DNA of 64,000 bases from Bacteroidota bacterium (GCA_023394415.1 JAEXAR010000033.1:1-64000), one strand, 5' to 3'; positions 7,369 through 15,819 are shown, numbered from the stretch's first letter. Made by a program: numbers and translations. The notes: a model not told the origin generated them from the letters alone.

Positions 7369-7800
7369 ATGAACAATTTTATTTTATTATTTAATTTTAA
7401 AAAAGCTTTTATGATTATCCCAAGTTTATTATTAATATCAATAATAATTGGGTGTACCAGGAATGAAGAAAATAATGATGAATACTATATAAAATATGAA
7501 GTAAATAGTGCTACAATATATAGTAATGGCAAATTGAAAGTCGGTTATCTAAACGAAAATAACCAAACAATCTCATTAGAAATACCAACAAAAAGTAAAT
7601 GGGAAATTAATGTTGGTCCTGTTAAAAAAGGTTACAAAGCATCTATGACTGTAAATGAGTTGACGGAAAATTATAATAGATTATCCTTAAATGCACAAAT
7701 ATCATCTAGCAAAAACAACAGTCCATTTGCAATAAAAAAACAAGATAACGATAATACTCCAAGAAAATCTTTAATAATAGAATATACTGTAGATTATTAA
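7369..7800 (+). CDS. Putative lipoprotein, unknown function
   Basis: The protein has 143 residues. A hydrophobic segment (residues ~13-28) ends in the lipobox LISIIIGC, so the mature protein begins at Cys near residue 29 and should be membrane-anchored. The mature part is polar and rich in Asn, Lys and Tyr, with alternating hydrophobic residues suggesting a beta-sandwich. It ends IIEYTVDY. No known family was recognised. Expression from a textbook promoter supports a real gene. An alternative start is the second Met at residue 15 (MIIPSLLLI). Confidence 0.6.
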   Translation: MNNFILLFNFKKAFMIIPSLLLISIIIGCTRNEENNDEYYIKYEVNSATIYSNGKLKVGYLNENNQTISLEIPTKSKWEINVGPVKKGYKASMTVNELTENYNRLSLNAQISSSKNNSPFAIKKQDNDNTPRKSLIIEYTVDY

Positions 7801-7811
7801 ATTAAAAAACT

Positions 7812-8387
7812 CTACTTTCGCACCAATTCCTTCCTCACTCTACTTAAACTTTCAGGCGTAATTCCCAAATAACTGGCAACCATCCACTGTGGAACGCGTT
7901 GTATTATATTGGGGTACATCTTGATGAAGCTAAGATAACGCTCCTGCGCTGTATAAGAAAGCAATGAATTGATGCGGTTCTGAAGTGCGCGAATATGCTT
8001 CTGCAACAACAAATCATTATTAGCAATTGTTCCTGGAAACTGCATTTTCAGATTTTGAAAAAAATCCGGTGTAAGAAATAAAACTTGAGAATCTTCTACT
8101 GCATCAATATAGTAATTAGATTTTTCGTTGAAATAGAGGGAACTTCTGTCGCTCATCATCCAATTTTCGGGGGCAAACTGTATGATGTGTTCCTTTCCGT
8201 TTTTATCGATGGAATACATTCTTAGCAAGCCTTTTTCTACGAAATAGGTGTGTTGGCATATTTCTCCTGCATGCAAAAGGAACTCACCTTTTTTAACGTG
8301 TTTTACGGTATAATAGGAGCCGCAATGTGTAATGGCTTCATTGGGGATATCCAAAACTTCTGAAAGGTAATGTTCGATATTTTCCAT
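7812..8387 (-). CDS. Crp/Fnr-family transcriptional regulator
   Basis: The protein has 191 residues. The N-terminal cyclic-nucleotide-binding-like beta-roll spans ~25-115 (KKGEFLLHAGEICQHTYFVEKGLLRMY). A dimer helix follows, then a reduced C-terminal DNA-binding part (QWMVASYLGITPESLSRVRKEL, ~165-190). The classic cAMP-binding motif is not conserved, as in many Bacteroidota members with unknown or no ligand. The gene lies 12 bases downstream of ytxJ and should be the last gene of the DUF1569-ytxJ-crp operon, so it may sense envelope or redox stress. The target is unknown. Confidence 0.8.
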   Translation of the reverse strand: MENIEHYLSEVLDIPNEAITHCGSYYTVKHVKKGEFLLHAGEICQHTYFVEKGLLRMYSIDKNGKEHIIQFAPENWMMSDRSSLYFNEKSNYYIDAVEDSQVLFLTPDFFQNLKMQFPGTIANNDLLLQKHIRALQNRINSLLSYTAQERYLSFIKMYPNIIQRVPQWMVASYLGITPESLSRVRKELVRK

Positions 8388-8399
8388 AGAAAAAAAATT

Positions 8400-8774
8400 C
8401 TATACCAAAGATAATGAAATTGCTTGATGTGAAGCATTTTGTACTGCTACTCCATCTTCCAGAACAATAATCTGCGGACTTTGATGAACGACACCAAATT
8501 TTTCAGCTATCTTGTTTGAGAGACTTCTGCACGCCAACAGATCCAAATAATAGTAATCTACTTTTTTATCGGAGTTTTTTACTTCATTTTCAAAATTTTT
8601 CAAAACGGTTTTACTGATGAAGCATCTGGTAGAATGCTTGAAAATCACTACTTTGTTGTTATGCGAATTTTCAATGGCTTCTTTTAAATCTTTATCATCG
8701 CACATTTTTTTCCAAAAGGTTGGTTGGTTGCTTTCCTGTTCACTTTTACCAAATAATTTATCTAAAAAACTCAT
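8400..8774 (-). CDS. ytxJ: Bacillithiol-system redox protein YtxJ
   Basis: The protein has 124 residues with a thioredoxin fold. The HSTRCFIS motif near residue 48 carries a single active Cys in the position typical of YtxJ monothiol bacilliredoxins. SPQIIVLEDG further on contains the cis-Pro. YtxJ proteins remove bacillithiol from S-bacillithiolated proteins in the cytoplasm, and Weeksellaceae make bacillithiol. The gene overlaps the upstream DUF1569 gene by four bases (ATGA), so the two are translationally coupled. Confidence 0.82.
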   Translation of the reverse strand: MSFLDKLFGKSEQESNQPTFWKKMCDDKDLKEAIENSHNNKVVIFKHSTRCFISKTVLKNFENEVKNSDKKVDYYYLDLLACRSLSNKIAEKFGVVHQSPQIIVLEDGVAVQNASHQAISLSLV

Positions 8775-9232
8775 AGTCCAAATTGTTTTAAATGATGATT
8801 AAGATGTTTATAATGCATAAATCCCCAGTCTTCTTTATTCATTCTGCCGAAAAGAGCATGCTCAGAGAGAAGATTATTTTGTTCCACTTTCATCAAGAAC
8901 TCTTCTAAAGTACGAATAAGCGATTCCCGGGATTTCTCAAAATTACAATTTTCTGTAATAATGACTGTTTTGAAGGTTGGCATATTTGGAGGTATTCCGT
9001 TATTGAAAATCTTCATTTCCTTCTTAGTCATAATCCCAATACTTTTTACAATGAAATTGATTTTTGGCAATATTATATTACCTGTAGAAATCTGGATAAT
9101 TCGGTCACAATGTCTTAACATCTGTGCTGAATTCATTTTGCCCCATTTTCTTTCAGAATTTTCAGTTAGGTGCGAAATTCTAGTTCTGATCTCTATTAAA
9201 TCATCTGGCTTTAGAAGGGTTTTTCTTTTCAA
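8771..9232 (-). CDS. DUF1569 (DinB-like fold) protein
   Basis: The protein has 153 residues. It matches the DUF1569 pattern: WGKMNSAQMLRHCDRII near residue 30 and a C-terminal HALFGRMNKEDWGFMHYKHLNHHLKQF with several His residues. These would build a four-helix DinB/bacillithiol-transferase-like fold with a His metal site. It is the first gene of the operon with ytxJ and crp. That setting, and the DinB-clan fold shared with bacillithiol S-transferases, suggest a role in thiol conjugation or detoxification. The role is an inference. Confidence 0.7.
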   Translation of the reverse strand: MKRKTLLKPDDLIEIRTRISHLTENSERKWGKMNSAQMLRHCDRIIQISTGNIILPKINFIVKSIGIMTKKEMKIFNNGIPPNMPTFKTVIITENCNFEKSRESLIRTLEEFLMKVEQNNLLSEHALFGRMNKEDWGFMHYKHLNHHLKQFGL

Positions 9233-9374
9233 TGCGGAAAAATAAATTTAGTTATAATTATCATCAAAATTGACGATTTGTCTGTTAAAATATTTTGGCT
9301 AAAATTTTGAGTAAATTTACAGCAACCACATTAGTGTTGCTTACAGCATTTAACAATTAAATTATACTTTAAAA

Positions 9375-9980
9375 ATGAAAAAAGCCCTTATAGTAGTAGA
9401 TGTACAAAATGATTTTTGTGAAGGCGGTTCACTTGCAGTTCCTGAAGCCAATTCCGTAATACCTTATATTAACCTTTTAATGGATGAAAATGATTATGAT
9501 CAAATTGTCTTCACACAAGATTGGCATCCTGCAGATCATAAAAGTTTTGCTTCAAATAACGGAAAAAAAGTAGGTGAAACCATTAACATAAATGGTATTC
9601 CACAATTTATGTGGCCAGATCATTGTGTGCAGGGAACTTTTGGTGCTGAATTTCATAAAGATTTAAATGTATCAAAAGCTACACACATTATACAAAAAGG
9701 CAAAAATTCAGAGTTTGACAGCTACAGCGGTTTTCAGGATAACAATCATTTTATGAAAACCGGATTAGAAGACTTTTTGAAATATCACGATATTCAACTG
9801 GTAGAAATCGTAGGTTTGGCCTTGGATTATTGTGTAAAATATACCTGTTTGGATGCTGTGAATGCCGGATTTATTACCTGTTTACACTTTAACGGAACAA
9901 AAGCTGTCAACGTAAAACCTGAAAACGGTAGAGACGCTATTTATCAAATGCTTGAACAGGGCGTAACTGTTTTGGGATAA
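9375..9980 (+). CDS. pncA: Nicotinamidase
   Basis: The protein has 201 residues. It hydrolyses nicotinamide to nicotinate and ammonia in the cytoplasm, feeding NAD salvage. The catalytic Asp is in VVDVQNDFCEGG (residues 8-19), zinc ligands are in QDWHPADH near 54-60, and the nucleophile Cys is in ALDYCVKYT near 157. Length and motif order are normal. It lies alone with a terminator at 9982. A small hairpin (AGCAAC/GTTGCT, 9323-9342) lies in the leader, with no evident function. Confidence 0.93.
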   Translation: MKKALIVVDVQNDFCEGGSLAVPEANSVIPYINLLMDENDYDQIVFTQDWHPADHKSFASNNGKKVGETININGIPQFMWPDHCVQGTFGAEFHKDLNVSKATHIIQKGKNSEFDSYSGFQDNNHFMKTGLEDFLKYHDIQLVEIVGLALDYCVKYTCLDAVNAGFITCLHFNGTKAVNVKPENGRDAIYQMLEQGVTVLG

Positions 9981-9981
9981 T

Positions 9982-10009
9982 AAAAATCGGATTAAAATCC
10001 GATTTTTTT
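9982..10009. terminator. Bidirectional terminator between convergent genes
   Basis: AATCGGATT (9985-9993) pairs with AATCCGATT (9996-10004), with an A-run before and a T-run after. It can serve pncA on the plus strand and the gene at 10008 on the minus strand. Confidence 0.8.
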
Positions 10010-10382
10010 ATGTAATTTCCTTGGGAAGGAATGTAACTCCCACACTTCCGAAATAGTTAATTCTGTTACAGATATTCTCTTTTGATATTGGATAATATGG
10101 TGTTTTCTTCAATGCTTCATCCAACATTTTCATAATTTCACTATTGCACATTGCAGCAGAAAGAATGAAAAGTGTTCTGCGGTCATCATCCACAAAATAA
10201 TCTTCCGGAACCTCTAGCAAAAAATCTTTTACCAGCTGTTTATTGGTAGTATAAAAACCATCAAATTCAAGACCCAGTTCCACTGCTTTTTCGTGTATTT
10301 GATTCACGCAAGGTCTTAAGTAAGATTCCAAATCTCCATTGGCTTCCTGAAAATAAAACTCAAAATCTTCTGTATATCCCAT
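10008..10382 (-). CDS. Hypothetical protein, 124 residues
   Basis: No known domain was recognised. The protein is acidic and helical, with no signal peptide or membrane segment: DFEFYFQEANGDLESYLRP at the start, a central FLLEVPEDYFVDDDRRTLF, and an ending VGVTFLPKEIT. It starts six bases downstream of the rluB-like gene on the same strand, so the two are probably co-transcribed. That gives a weak hint of a role near ribosome modification. Confidence 0.6.
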   Translation of the reverse strand: MGYTEDFEFYFQEANGDLESYLRPCVNQIHEKAVELGLEFDGFYTTNKQLVKDFLLEVPEDYFVDDDRRTLFILSAAMCNSEIMKMLDEALKKTPYYPISKENICNRINYFGSVGVTFLPKEIT

Positions 10383-10388
10383 TGAGGA

Positions 10389-11456
10389 TTATAACATTTT
10401 CAAGTTGTTAACTTCCAGATCGGTAAGGATTCTCCAGTGTCCACGTTTGATGTTTTTCTTGGTAAGTCCTGCAAACATCACTCTATCGAGACTTTCAACT
10501 TCGTATCCTAATCTTTGGAAAATTCTTCTGATAACACGGTTCCATCCGATATGAATTTCGATACCGACTTCATTTTTAGGTTTACCTTCTATGAAAGAAA
10601 TACTGTCTACTTCTGCTACGCCTTCTTCTAATCTTATCCCGTCTGCAATAGCTCTTAAATCGTCTGTTGAAAGCTTTCTATCGAGTGTAACATGATAAAT
10701 CTTACGAACGTTGAAAGATGGATGCGTCAATTTTTTGGTTAAATGCCCATCGTTGGTTAGAAGAATCACACCTGTTGTCGTTCTATCTAATCTGCCAACC
10801 GGAAAAAGACGATATGGTGAAGCATTTGCTACTAAATCCATTACTGTTTTTCTGGCTTTTTCATCTTTTGTTGTAGAGATATAACCTTTAGGTTTGTTGA
10901 GTACCACGTAGACCGGTTTTTCAGGTGTAATGCTTTGACCATCGAAAACAACTCTGTCCGTTTTTTGCACCTGATAACCCATTTCTGTTACCACTTTTCC
11001 GTTTACCTCTACCAATCCTTGAGTGATAAGTTCATCCGCTTCTCTTCTGCTGCAAATTCCAGAATTGGCGATGTATTTATTGAGACGAATGGTGTCTTTG
11101 TGAATATCCTTTTCAATCTTTTGTAAACGGCGTTGTTGAACAAATCTTTTGTTCTTATCCTCGTCTTTATCGTCAAATTTTTTAAAAGGTTTTTTGCTAT
11201 ATTTCAGGTCCCCTTTCTCATATTTATCACGACTGTCGAAACTTTTTCCGCCACGTTTCGGGGCAGATTTTCTCTCGAAAGATTTGGCTTCGCCTTTTGT
11301 AAACAATCTAGGTTCCCTTGGAGTTTTTGGCTCCTTCTGTTCTCTAGTTTCTCTTGGTTTATCAGATTTTGAAACACGGGATTTTCCGGCATCTGAAGAT
11401 GTCGTTCTGGAAATTCTTGGTCTTTTTGGTCTGTCTGAATGATTATCCCGGCTCAT
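10389..11456 (-). CDS. rluB: Ribosomal large-subunit pseudouridine synthase (RluB/RsuA family) with long basic N-terminus
   Basis: The protein has 355 residues. Residues ~1-120 are a low-complexity Lys/Arg/Ser/Pro-rich extension (SDRPKRPRISRTTSS, FKKFDDKDEDKNKRF), probably disordered RNA-binding. An S4 domain follows at ~125-165 (IRLNKYIANSGICSRREADELI). The catalytic domain holds GRLDRTTTGVILLTNDG near 222, with the nucleophilic Asp. The enzyme isomerises a specific rRNA uridine. Such extensions are frequent in flavobacterial members. A perfect promoter box is at 11474. Confidence 0.88.
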   Translation of the reverse strand: MSRDNHSDRPKRPRISRTTSSDAGKSRVSKSDKPRETREQKEPKTPREPRLFTKGEAKSFERKSAPKRGGKSFDSRDKYEKGDLKYSKKPFKKFDDKDEDKNKRFVQQRRLQKIEKDIHKDTIRLNKYIANSGICSRREADELITQGLVEVNGKVVTEMGYQVQKTDRVVFDGQSITPEKPVYVVLNKPKGYISTTKDEKARKTVMDLVANASPYRLFPVGRLDRTTTGVILLTNDGHLTKKLTHPSFNVRKIYHVTLDRKLSTDDLRAIADGIRLEEGVAEVDSISFIEGKPKNEVGIEIHIGWNRVIRRIFQRLGYEVESLDRVMFAGLTKKNIKRGHWRILTDLEVNNLKML

Positions 11457-11473
11457 TGTTGTAAAAATTTTTG

Positions 11474-11481
11474 CAAAGATA
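11474..11481 (-). promoter_or_regulatory. -7 promoter box (TATCTTTG) of the rluB-like gene
   Basis: A perfect TAnnTTTG match on the minus strand, 18 bases before the start codon. Confidence 0.55.
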
Positions 11482-11560
11482 GGATTTTTGTAACAGTTGG
11501 TACAAAATAGTTACAGTTGCTTAATGATAGAATTGATGCTTTGGTATATAGCGTTAAAAA

Positions 11561-11569
11561 TGTGGATAA
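11561..11569 (-). promoter_or_regulatory. Isolated DnaA-box match
   Basis: A perfect TTATCCACA on the minus strand, in the 225-base gap between the rluB-like gene and etfA. A single 9-mer can arise by chance. It is listed because two more occur as an inverted pair at 39415. The rest of the gap holds only a weak hairpin at 11602 and the etfA terminator. Confidence 0.25.
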
Positions 11570-11627
11570 AAAAGCACTGACAGGTTTAAATTTTTGAAAA
11601 AACCTATAGTGAAATAGGAAATTTTAC

Positions 11628-11661
11628 CAAAAAAAAATCCGGACCATCAATAGCCCGGATT
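11628..11661 (-). terminator. Probable terminator of the etfBA operon
   Basis: ATCCGG (11637-11642) pairs with CCGGAT (11655-11660) across 12 bases. On the minus strand it is followed by eight Us. It starts about 20 bases after the etfA stop codon. Confidence 0.65.
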
Positions 11662-11681
11662 AATTATGTATATCTGAAAGT

Positions 11682-12629
11682 TTAAGATTTTAGAGCCTTA
11701 ATTTTTTCGTTTAAGGCAGGAACAATCTGCAATGCATCGCCGATAACACCATAATCTGCTGATTTGAAGAATGGTGCTTCCGGGTCATTATTAATAACAA
11801 CAATGGTTTTAGATGAATTAACACCCGCCAAGTGCTGAATAGCACCGGAAATACCTATTGCGATATAAAGATTTGGAGCAATAGCCTTACCTGTTTGTCC
11901 AACGTGCTCACTGTGAGGTCTCCAACCGATATCTGATACCGGTTTTGAGCAAGCTGTTGCAGCACCTAAAGTATTAGCTAAATCTTCAACAACACCCCAA
12001 TTTTCAGGACCTTTCATTCCACGACCTGCAGATACAACGATTTCAGCTTCCTTAAGGTCTAATTTACCCGATGATTGCTCATGAGATAGCACTTTTGTAT
12101 CTTCATTTGCAACTGCTAAATCTCTTAGTTCTTCAGAGCCTGAAACAGCATTTTCTTTTGCTCCAAAAGCATTTTGAGAAACCGTAACAATGACACCTTC
12201 TCCTTCTGCTTTAGCATGCATAAATCCTTTTCCTGAAAAAGCTCTTCTTTTCACTTGGAAAGGTGAAATACTTTCCGGTGCAGCAAGTGCATTAGTGATT
12301 AAAGAATAATTTTTTTGAACTGCCAACATTGGTGCAACTGAAGAGGCATCAGTAGTATGTGGGAAAACAATAATGTTTCCGTTTGCTACTTCGTTCATTG
12401 CCTGCGCATAAGCTTTTGCGCTAAAGTTTTTTAGGCCTTCATCCTTTACATTGATGACATTAGTTGCTCCATACTTATAAAGTAAGTCTGAAGAATCTGT
12501 TGGATTGATGGAAACAGCTGTAACTGTTTCACCTTTTTGGTCTGCTATTGCTTTTGCATAAGAAACTGCCTCGAAAGCTGCTTTCTTGTAAACTCCGTTT
12601 ATATTTTCTGCGTATACAAATACTGCCAT
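11682..12629 (-). CDS. etfA: Electron transfer flavoprotein alpha subunit
   Basis: The protein has 315 residues. It pairs with EtfB, binds FAD, and carries electrons from acyl-CoA dehydrogenases to the quinone pool. The C-terminal FAD domain is clear: VSAGRGMKGPENW near 199, RPHSEHVGQTG near 238, and the signature AIQHLAGVNSSKTIVVINND ending SADYGVIGD. Length is normal. It lies 37 bases downstream of etfB in an operon. An AT-rich repeat fills the gap. A MarR-type palindrome upstream of etfB links the pair to the fad operon at 24.7-31.2 kb. Confidence 0.95.
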   Translation of the reverse strand: MAVFVYAENINGVYKKAAFEAVSYAKAIADQKGETVTAVSINPTDSSDLLYKYGATNVINVKDEGLKNFSAKAYAQAMNEVANGNIIVFPHTTDASSVAPMLAVQKNYSLITNALAAPESISPFQVKRRAFSGKGFMHAKAEGEGVIVTVSQNAFGAKENAVSGSEELRDLAVANEDTKVLSHEQSSGKLDLKEAEIVVSAGRGMKGPENWGVVEDLANTLGAATACSKPVSDIGWRPHSEHVGQTGKAIAPNLYIAIGISGAIQHLAGVNSSKTIVVINNDPEAPFFKSADYGVIGDALQIVPALNEKIKALKS

Positions 12630-12666
12630 TTTTTAGAATTTTAAATTTTAAATTTTAGATTTTTAA

Positions 12667-13413
12667 TTAGATTACTTTTGCTTCTTCGTGAAGTAATCTT
12701 ACCAACTCATCAAGATTATCCGCAGAAACCATTTTCACGGCAGCTCTTGGTGGAACTGCATCGAAAGAAACACTTTGAACTTTTACTTCCGATGATGTTG
12801 CTTCAACCACGTTTAGAGGCTTAGTTCTTGCTGTCATAATACCTCTCATATTTGGGATAATAAGTTCTTTTTCGTCTACAAGTCCTTTTTGACCTGCAAT
12901 TACTGCCGGAAGCTTTAGAGAAACCGTTTCTTTACCACCTTCAATTTCTCTAACAGCTGTTATGTCTCCACCATTTACTTCTAAACCTACAGCAGCATTT
13001 ACAAAAGGTTGATTCAACAATTGAGCTACCATTCCGGGAACTGAACCTCCGTTGTAATCGATAGATTCTTTACCACAAAGCACTAAATCATAACCGCCGC
13101 TTTGTGCAATTGCAGCAATTTCTTTGGCTGTAGAAAAAGAATCTTTTGGTTCTACATTTACTCTTACTGCGTCATTAGCACCTATTGCAAGGGCTTTTCT
13201 AATAACGGCTTCGGTTTCTGCTCCACCTACATTAAGGACAGTTACAGTTGCACCTTGTGAAGTTTGAAGGTTTACCGCTTTCGTTAAGGCAAATTCATCC
13301 AAAGGGTTAATTACCCACTGAATTCCGTTCTTATCAAACGCAGACTTATCTGCCGTAAAGTTAATTTTAGAAGTAGTATCGGGAACACTACTGATACAAA
13401 CTAATATTTTCAT
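12667..13413 (-). CDS. etfB: Electron transfer flavoprotein beta subunit
   Basis: The protein has 248 residues. As the AMP-binding partner of EtfA it forms the soluble heterodimer that accepts electrons from FadE-type dehydrogenases. Typical features are the start MKILVCISSVPDTT, NPLDEFALTKAV near 37, and the ADP-binding stretch DLVLCGKESIDYNGGSVPGMVAQLL near 110-133. It is first in the operon. The control region has a near-consensus -7 box at 13444 and a palindrome at 13463 shared with the fad operon. Confidence 0.95.
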   Translation of the reverse strand: MKILVCISSVPDTTSKINFTADKSAFDKNGIQWVINPLDEFALTKAVNLQTSQGATVTVLNVGGAETEAVIRKALAIGANDAVRVNVEPKDSFSTAKEIAAIAQSGGYDLVLCGKESIDYNGGSVPGMVAQLLNQPFVNAAVGLEVNGGDITAVREIEGGKETVSLKLPAVIAGQKGLVDEKELIIPNMRGIMTARTKPLNVVEATSSEVKVQSVSFDAVPPRAAVKMVSADNLDELVRLLHEEAKVI

Positions 13414-13443
13414 GTTTATAAATTATTATTTCTTTAAGTTTGG

Positions 13444-13451
13444 CTAAAATA
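13444..13451 (-). promoter_or_regulatory. Near-consensus -7 box (TATTTTAG) of etfBA
   Basis: One mismatch to TAnnTTTG. The MarR-type palindrome begins 11 bases further upstream and would cover the spacer and -33 region. Confidence 0.4.
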
Positions 13452-13462
13452 AGAAAAAAAAG

Positions 13463-13480
13463 TATTATGCATGCATAGTA
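13463..13480. promoter_or_regulatory. MarR-type operator upstream of etfBA
   Basis: TATTATGCATGCATAGTA, an 18-base palindrome with one mismatched pair. It is identical but for one base to the two copies before marR-fadNAE (24551 and 24636). Its position over the promoter spacer fits repression of etfBA by the same MarR protein. Confidence 0.75.
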
Positions 13481-13574
13481 TATTAAATATTTATTATTCA
13501 ATGCATTAGGTTGAAAAAGATTACCTTTTTTAAACTTCTAAAATCCCGAAATTCATTTTTAGGAACCCTATTTT

Positions 13575-14285
13575 TTATCGTTTCAGATCTGGTCTGGTAG
13601 CACGAAATTCTATTTTACTCGGCAAAACTCTTGGGTTCATTTTTAAAACATCTAAAATTAAATTGCCTATATCTTCCGGCTGAATTTTCCAGGCATCTTG
13701 TTCTGAAGGAATATTCCCGTTGAAGTAGGTGGCAACAGAACCAGGCATTATGGTACAGACTTTAATATTATATTTTCTTAAATCTATCATTGCTGCTTGC
13801 GTAAAACCAACTACACCAAACTTCGTAGCATTATAACCCGAACCTTTTTCGAAGAAATTAGTTCCTGCCAAACTGGAAATGGTAATGTAATAGCCTTCCG
13901 ATTTTTTCAACTCCTCTACTGATGCTTTTAATGTAAAGAAAACACCTGTGAGATTGGTATCAACCATATCATTCCACTCCTCTACCGAAAGTTCATCAAC
14001 CGATTTGAAAACTCCCAAACCCGCATTGGCAACTATACCATCTAATCTTCCAAATTGGTTTATGGTTTGTTTTACAGCATTGTGTTCATCTTCTATATTT
14101 TTCACATCAGAAACAATTCCCAAAACTTTTTCTGAAATTTTATTAAGTTCTTCTTCTGCGGCTTTTACATCTTGTTCTTTCCTACCACTAAAGGCAACAG
14201 AATAACCATTTCTAAGTAAAACTTCTGCAATACCATAACCGATTCCTTTAGTACCGCCCGTAATATAAATAACTTTGTTTTCCAT
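13575..14285 (-). CDS. Short-chain dehydrogenase/reductase
   Basis: The protein has 236 residues, a classical SDR. The NAD(P)-binding motif is TGGTKGIGYG (residues 9-18), NAG is at ~90 (IVANAGLG), the catalytic Ser is in ISSLAG near 137, and YNATK near 151-155 is the catalytic Tyr-Lys pair. RK near 36 (FSGRKEQ) favours NADPH. It could act as a 3-oxoacyl reductase or on another small ketone; the substrate is not readable. It is co-directional with etfB but 161 bases away with the operator between, so a separate unit is likely. Confidence 0.85.
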   Translation of the reverse strand: MENKVIYITGGTKGIGYGIAEVLLRNGYSVAFSGRKEQDVKAAEEELNKISEKVLGIVSDVKNIEDEHNAVKQTINQFGRLDGIVANAGLGVFKSVDELSVEEWNDMVDTNLTGVFFTLKASVEELKKSEGYYITISSLAGTNFFEKGSGYNATKFGVVGFTQAAMIDLRKYNIKVCTIMPGSVATYFNGNIPSEQDAWKIQPEDIGNLILDVLKMNPRVLPSKIEFRATRPDLKR

Positions 14286-14303
14286 TTTATAAATTTACAA
14301 AAA

Positions 14304-14325
14304 AACGCTTCCATCTGGAAGCGTT
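14304..14325 (-). terminator. Intrinsic terminator of the M20 peptidase gene
   Basis: AACGCTTCC and GGAAGCGTT form a perfect 9-base stem with a 4-base loop. A seven-U tail follows on the minus strand. It lies just after the stop codon at 14347. Confidence 0.85.
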
Positions 14326-14346
14326 GTGTTCAGGTTTAATAAACTT

Positions 14347-15729
14347 TTAACCTTTTGCATAATTCTCAAAAAACAACGGAATACTTTCAATACCTTTATA
14401 GAAATTGAACAGTCCGTAGTGTTCGTTTGGTGAGTGAATGGCGTCCGAATCCAATCCAAATCCCATCAATACAGATTTTGCACCCAAAACTTGTTCGAAC
14501 ATCGCTGTAATAGGGATACTTCCACCACTTCTATATGGTAGAACTTCTTTTCCGAAAGCAGTTTCCATCGCTTTTTTGGCAGCAAGATATTCTTTAGTAT
14601 CACTTGGTAAAACATAAGGCATTCCTCCGTGATGTGGTGTAACTTTTACCCTAACATTATCCGGAGCGATTTTCTCAAAATAATTTTTAAATTTTTCTGT
14701 GATTTCATCCGGTGTTTGATAAGGTACTAAACGCATCGAAATTTTAGCAAATGCCTTAGAAGGAATTACGGTTTTTGCACCTTCTCCGGTGTAACCTCCC
14801 CAAATTCCGTTGCAATCTAAAGTAGGACGAATTGAGGTTCTTTCTAAAGTGGTATAACCTTTTTCCCCTTCTACACCTTCAAGACCTATCGATTTTTTGA
14901 ATTCTTCAGGATTGTCTTTCAACTTGTTCATTTCAGCTCTCTCTTCATCAGAAACTACCAAAACATTATCGTAGAAACCATCTACTGTAATTCTTCCCTC
15001 ATCATCAATAAGTTTGGCAATCATTCTGGAAAGTACATGTATCGGATTTGGAACTGCTCCACCATAAAGTCCTGAATGTAAATCACGGTTTGGACCTTCC
15101 ACTTCCACTTCTACATAACTTAAACCACGTAAACCGGTTGTAACTGTTGGCTGTTCACGGCTATAAATATGTGTATCAGAAATTAAAATACAATCGCAAG
15201 ACAATTTTTCAGTATGGGCTTTCACGAAACCTTCAAGACTTTTGGAACCCACTTCTTCCTCCCCTTCAATCAAAAATTTCACATTACAAGGCAATGTATT
15301 GGTTTTTATCATAGCTTCAAACGCCTTTACATGCATAAAGAACTGACCTTTATCATCTGCGGAACCTCTGGCGAAAATAGCACCTTCGGGATGAAGCTCC
15401 GTTTTCTCGATATAAGGCTCAAAAGGTGGTTTTTTCCATAAATCCAAAGGATCTGGTGGTTGCACATCATAATGACCATAAACTAAAACGGTTGGCAACT
15501 CTGGATTGATAATTTTTTCACCAAAAACAATCGGATAACCTTCAGTTTCACAAACTTCAACTTGATCAGCACCTGCATTTTTAAGATGTTCGGCAACTTT
15601 ATCGGCACAATCTAAAACATCCTGATTATAAGCAGGATCCGCACTAATGGAGGCAATCTTCAGTAATTCAAAAAGTTCGTCTACATATCTTTGCTTGTTT
15701 TCCTGAATGTAATTTAACGTGTTCTGCAT
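14347..15729 (-). CDS. M20 family dipeptidase
   Basis: The protein has 460 residues, a cytoplasmic di-zinc peptidase. Metal ligands and catalytic residues are visible in VYGHYDVQPPDP near 85 and in SADDKGQFF near 123. The Glu pair is in EGEEEVGSKS near 160, SDTH lies near 186, and the last ligand is in DAIHSPNEHYGLFNF near the C-terminus. The dimerisation insert (GLSYVEVEVEGPNRDLHSGLYGG) is in place. It cleaves dipeptides, perhaps with broad specificity. There is no signal peptide. It is monocistronic with a strong terminator. Confidence 0.92.
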   Translation of the reverse strand: MQNTLNYIQENKQRYVDELFELLKIASISADPAYNQDVLDCADKVAEHLKNAGADQVEVCETEGYPIVFGEKIINPELPTVLVYGHYDVQPPDPLDLWKKPPFEPYIEKTELHPEGAIFARGSADDKGQFFMHVKAFEAMIKTNTLPCNVKFLIEGEEEVGSKSLEGFVKAHTEKLSCDCILISDTHIYSREQPTVTTGLRGLSYVEVEVEGPNRDLHSGLYGGAVPNPIHVLSRMIAKLIDDEGRITVDGFYDNVLVVSDEERAEMNKLKDNPEEFKKSIGLEGVEGEKGYTTLERTSIRPTLDCNGIWGGYTGEGAKTVIPSKAFAKISMRLVPYQTPDEITEKFKNYFEKIAPDNVRVKVTPHHGGMPYVLPSDTKEYLAAKKAMETAFGKEVLPYRSGGSIPITAMFEQVLGAKSVLMGFGLDSDAIHSPNEHYGLFNFYKGIESIPLFFENYAKG

Positions 15730-15765
15730 TTCAATTTTATTTTTTCGTAATTCGTAAAATTAAAG

Positions 15766-15796
15766 AAAATGCCCTGCTGTTGCAAGACATTTTAAT
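15766..15796 (-). terminator. Imperfect terminator after the small lipoprotein gene
   Basis: AAAATGCCCTGC faces GCAAGACATTTT across four bases with two mismatches. It lies about 25 bases downstream of the stop codon at 15820 on the minus strand. Confidence 0.55.
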
Positions 15797-15819
15797 ATTA
15801 TTAGCGGGATAAAAACTTT

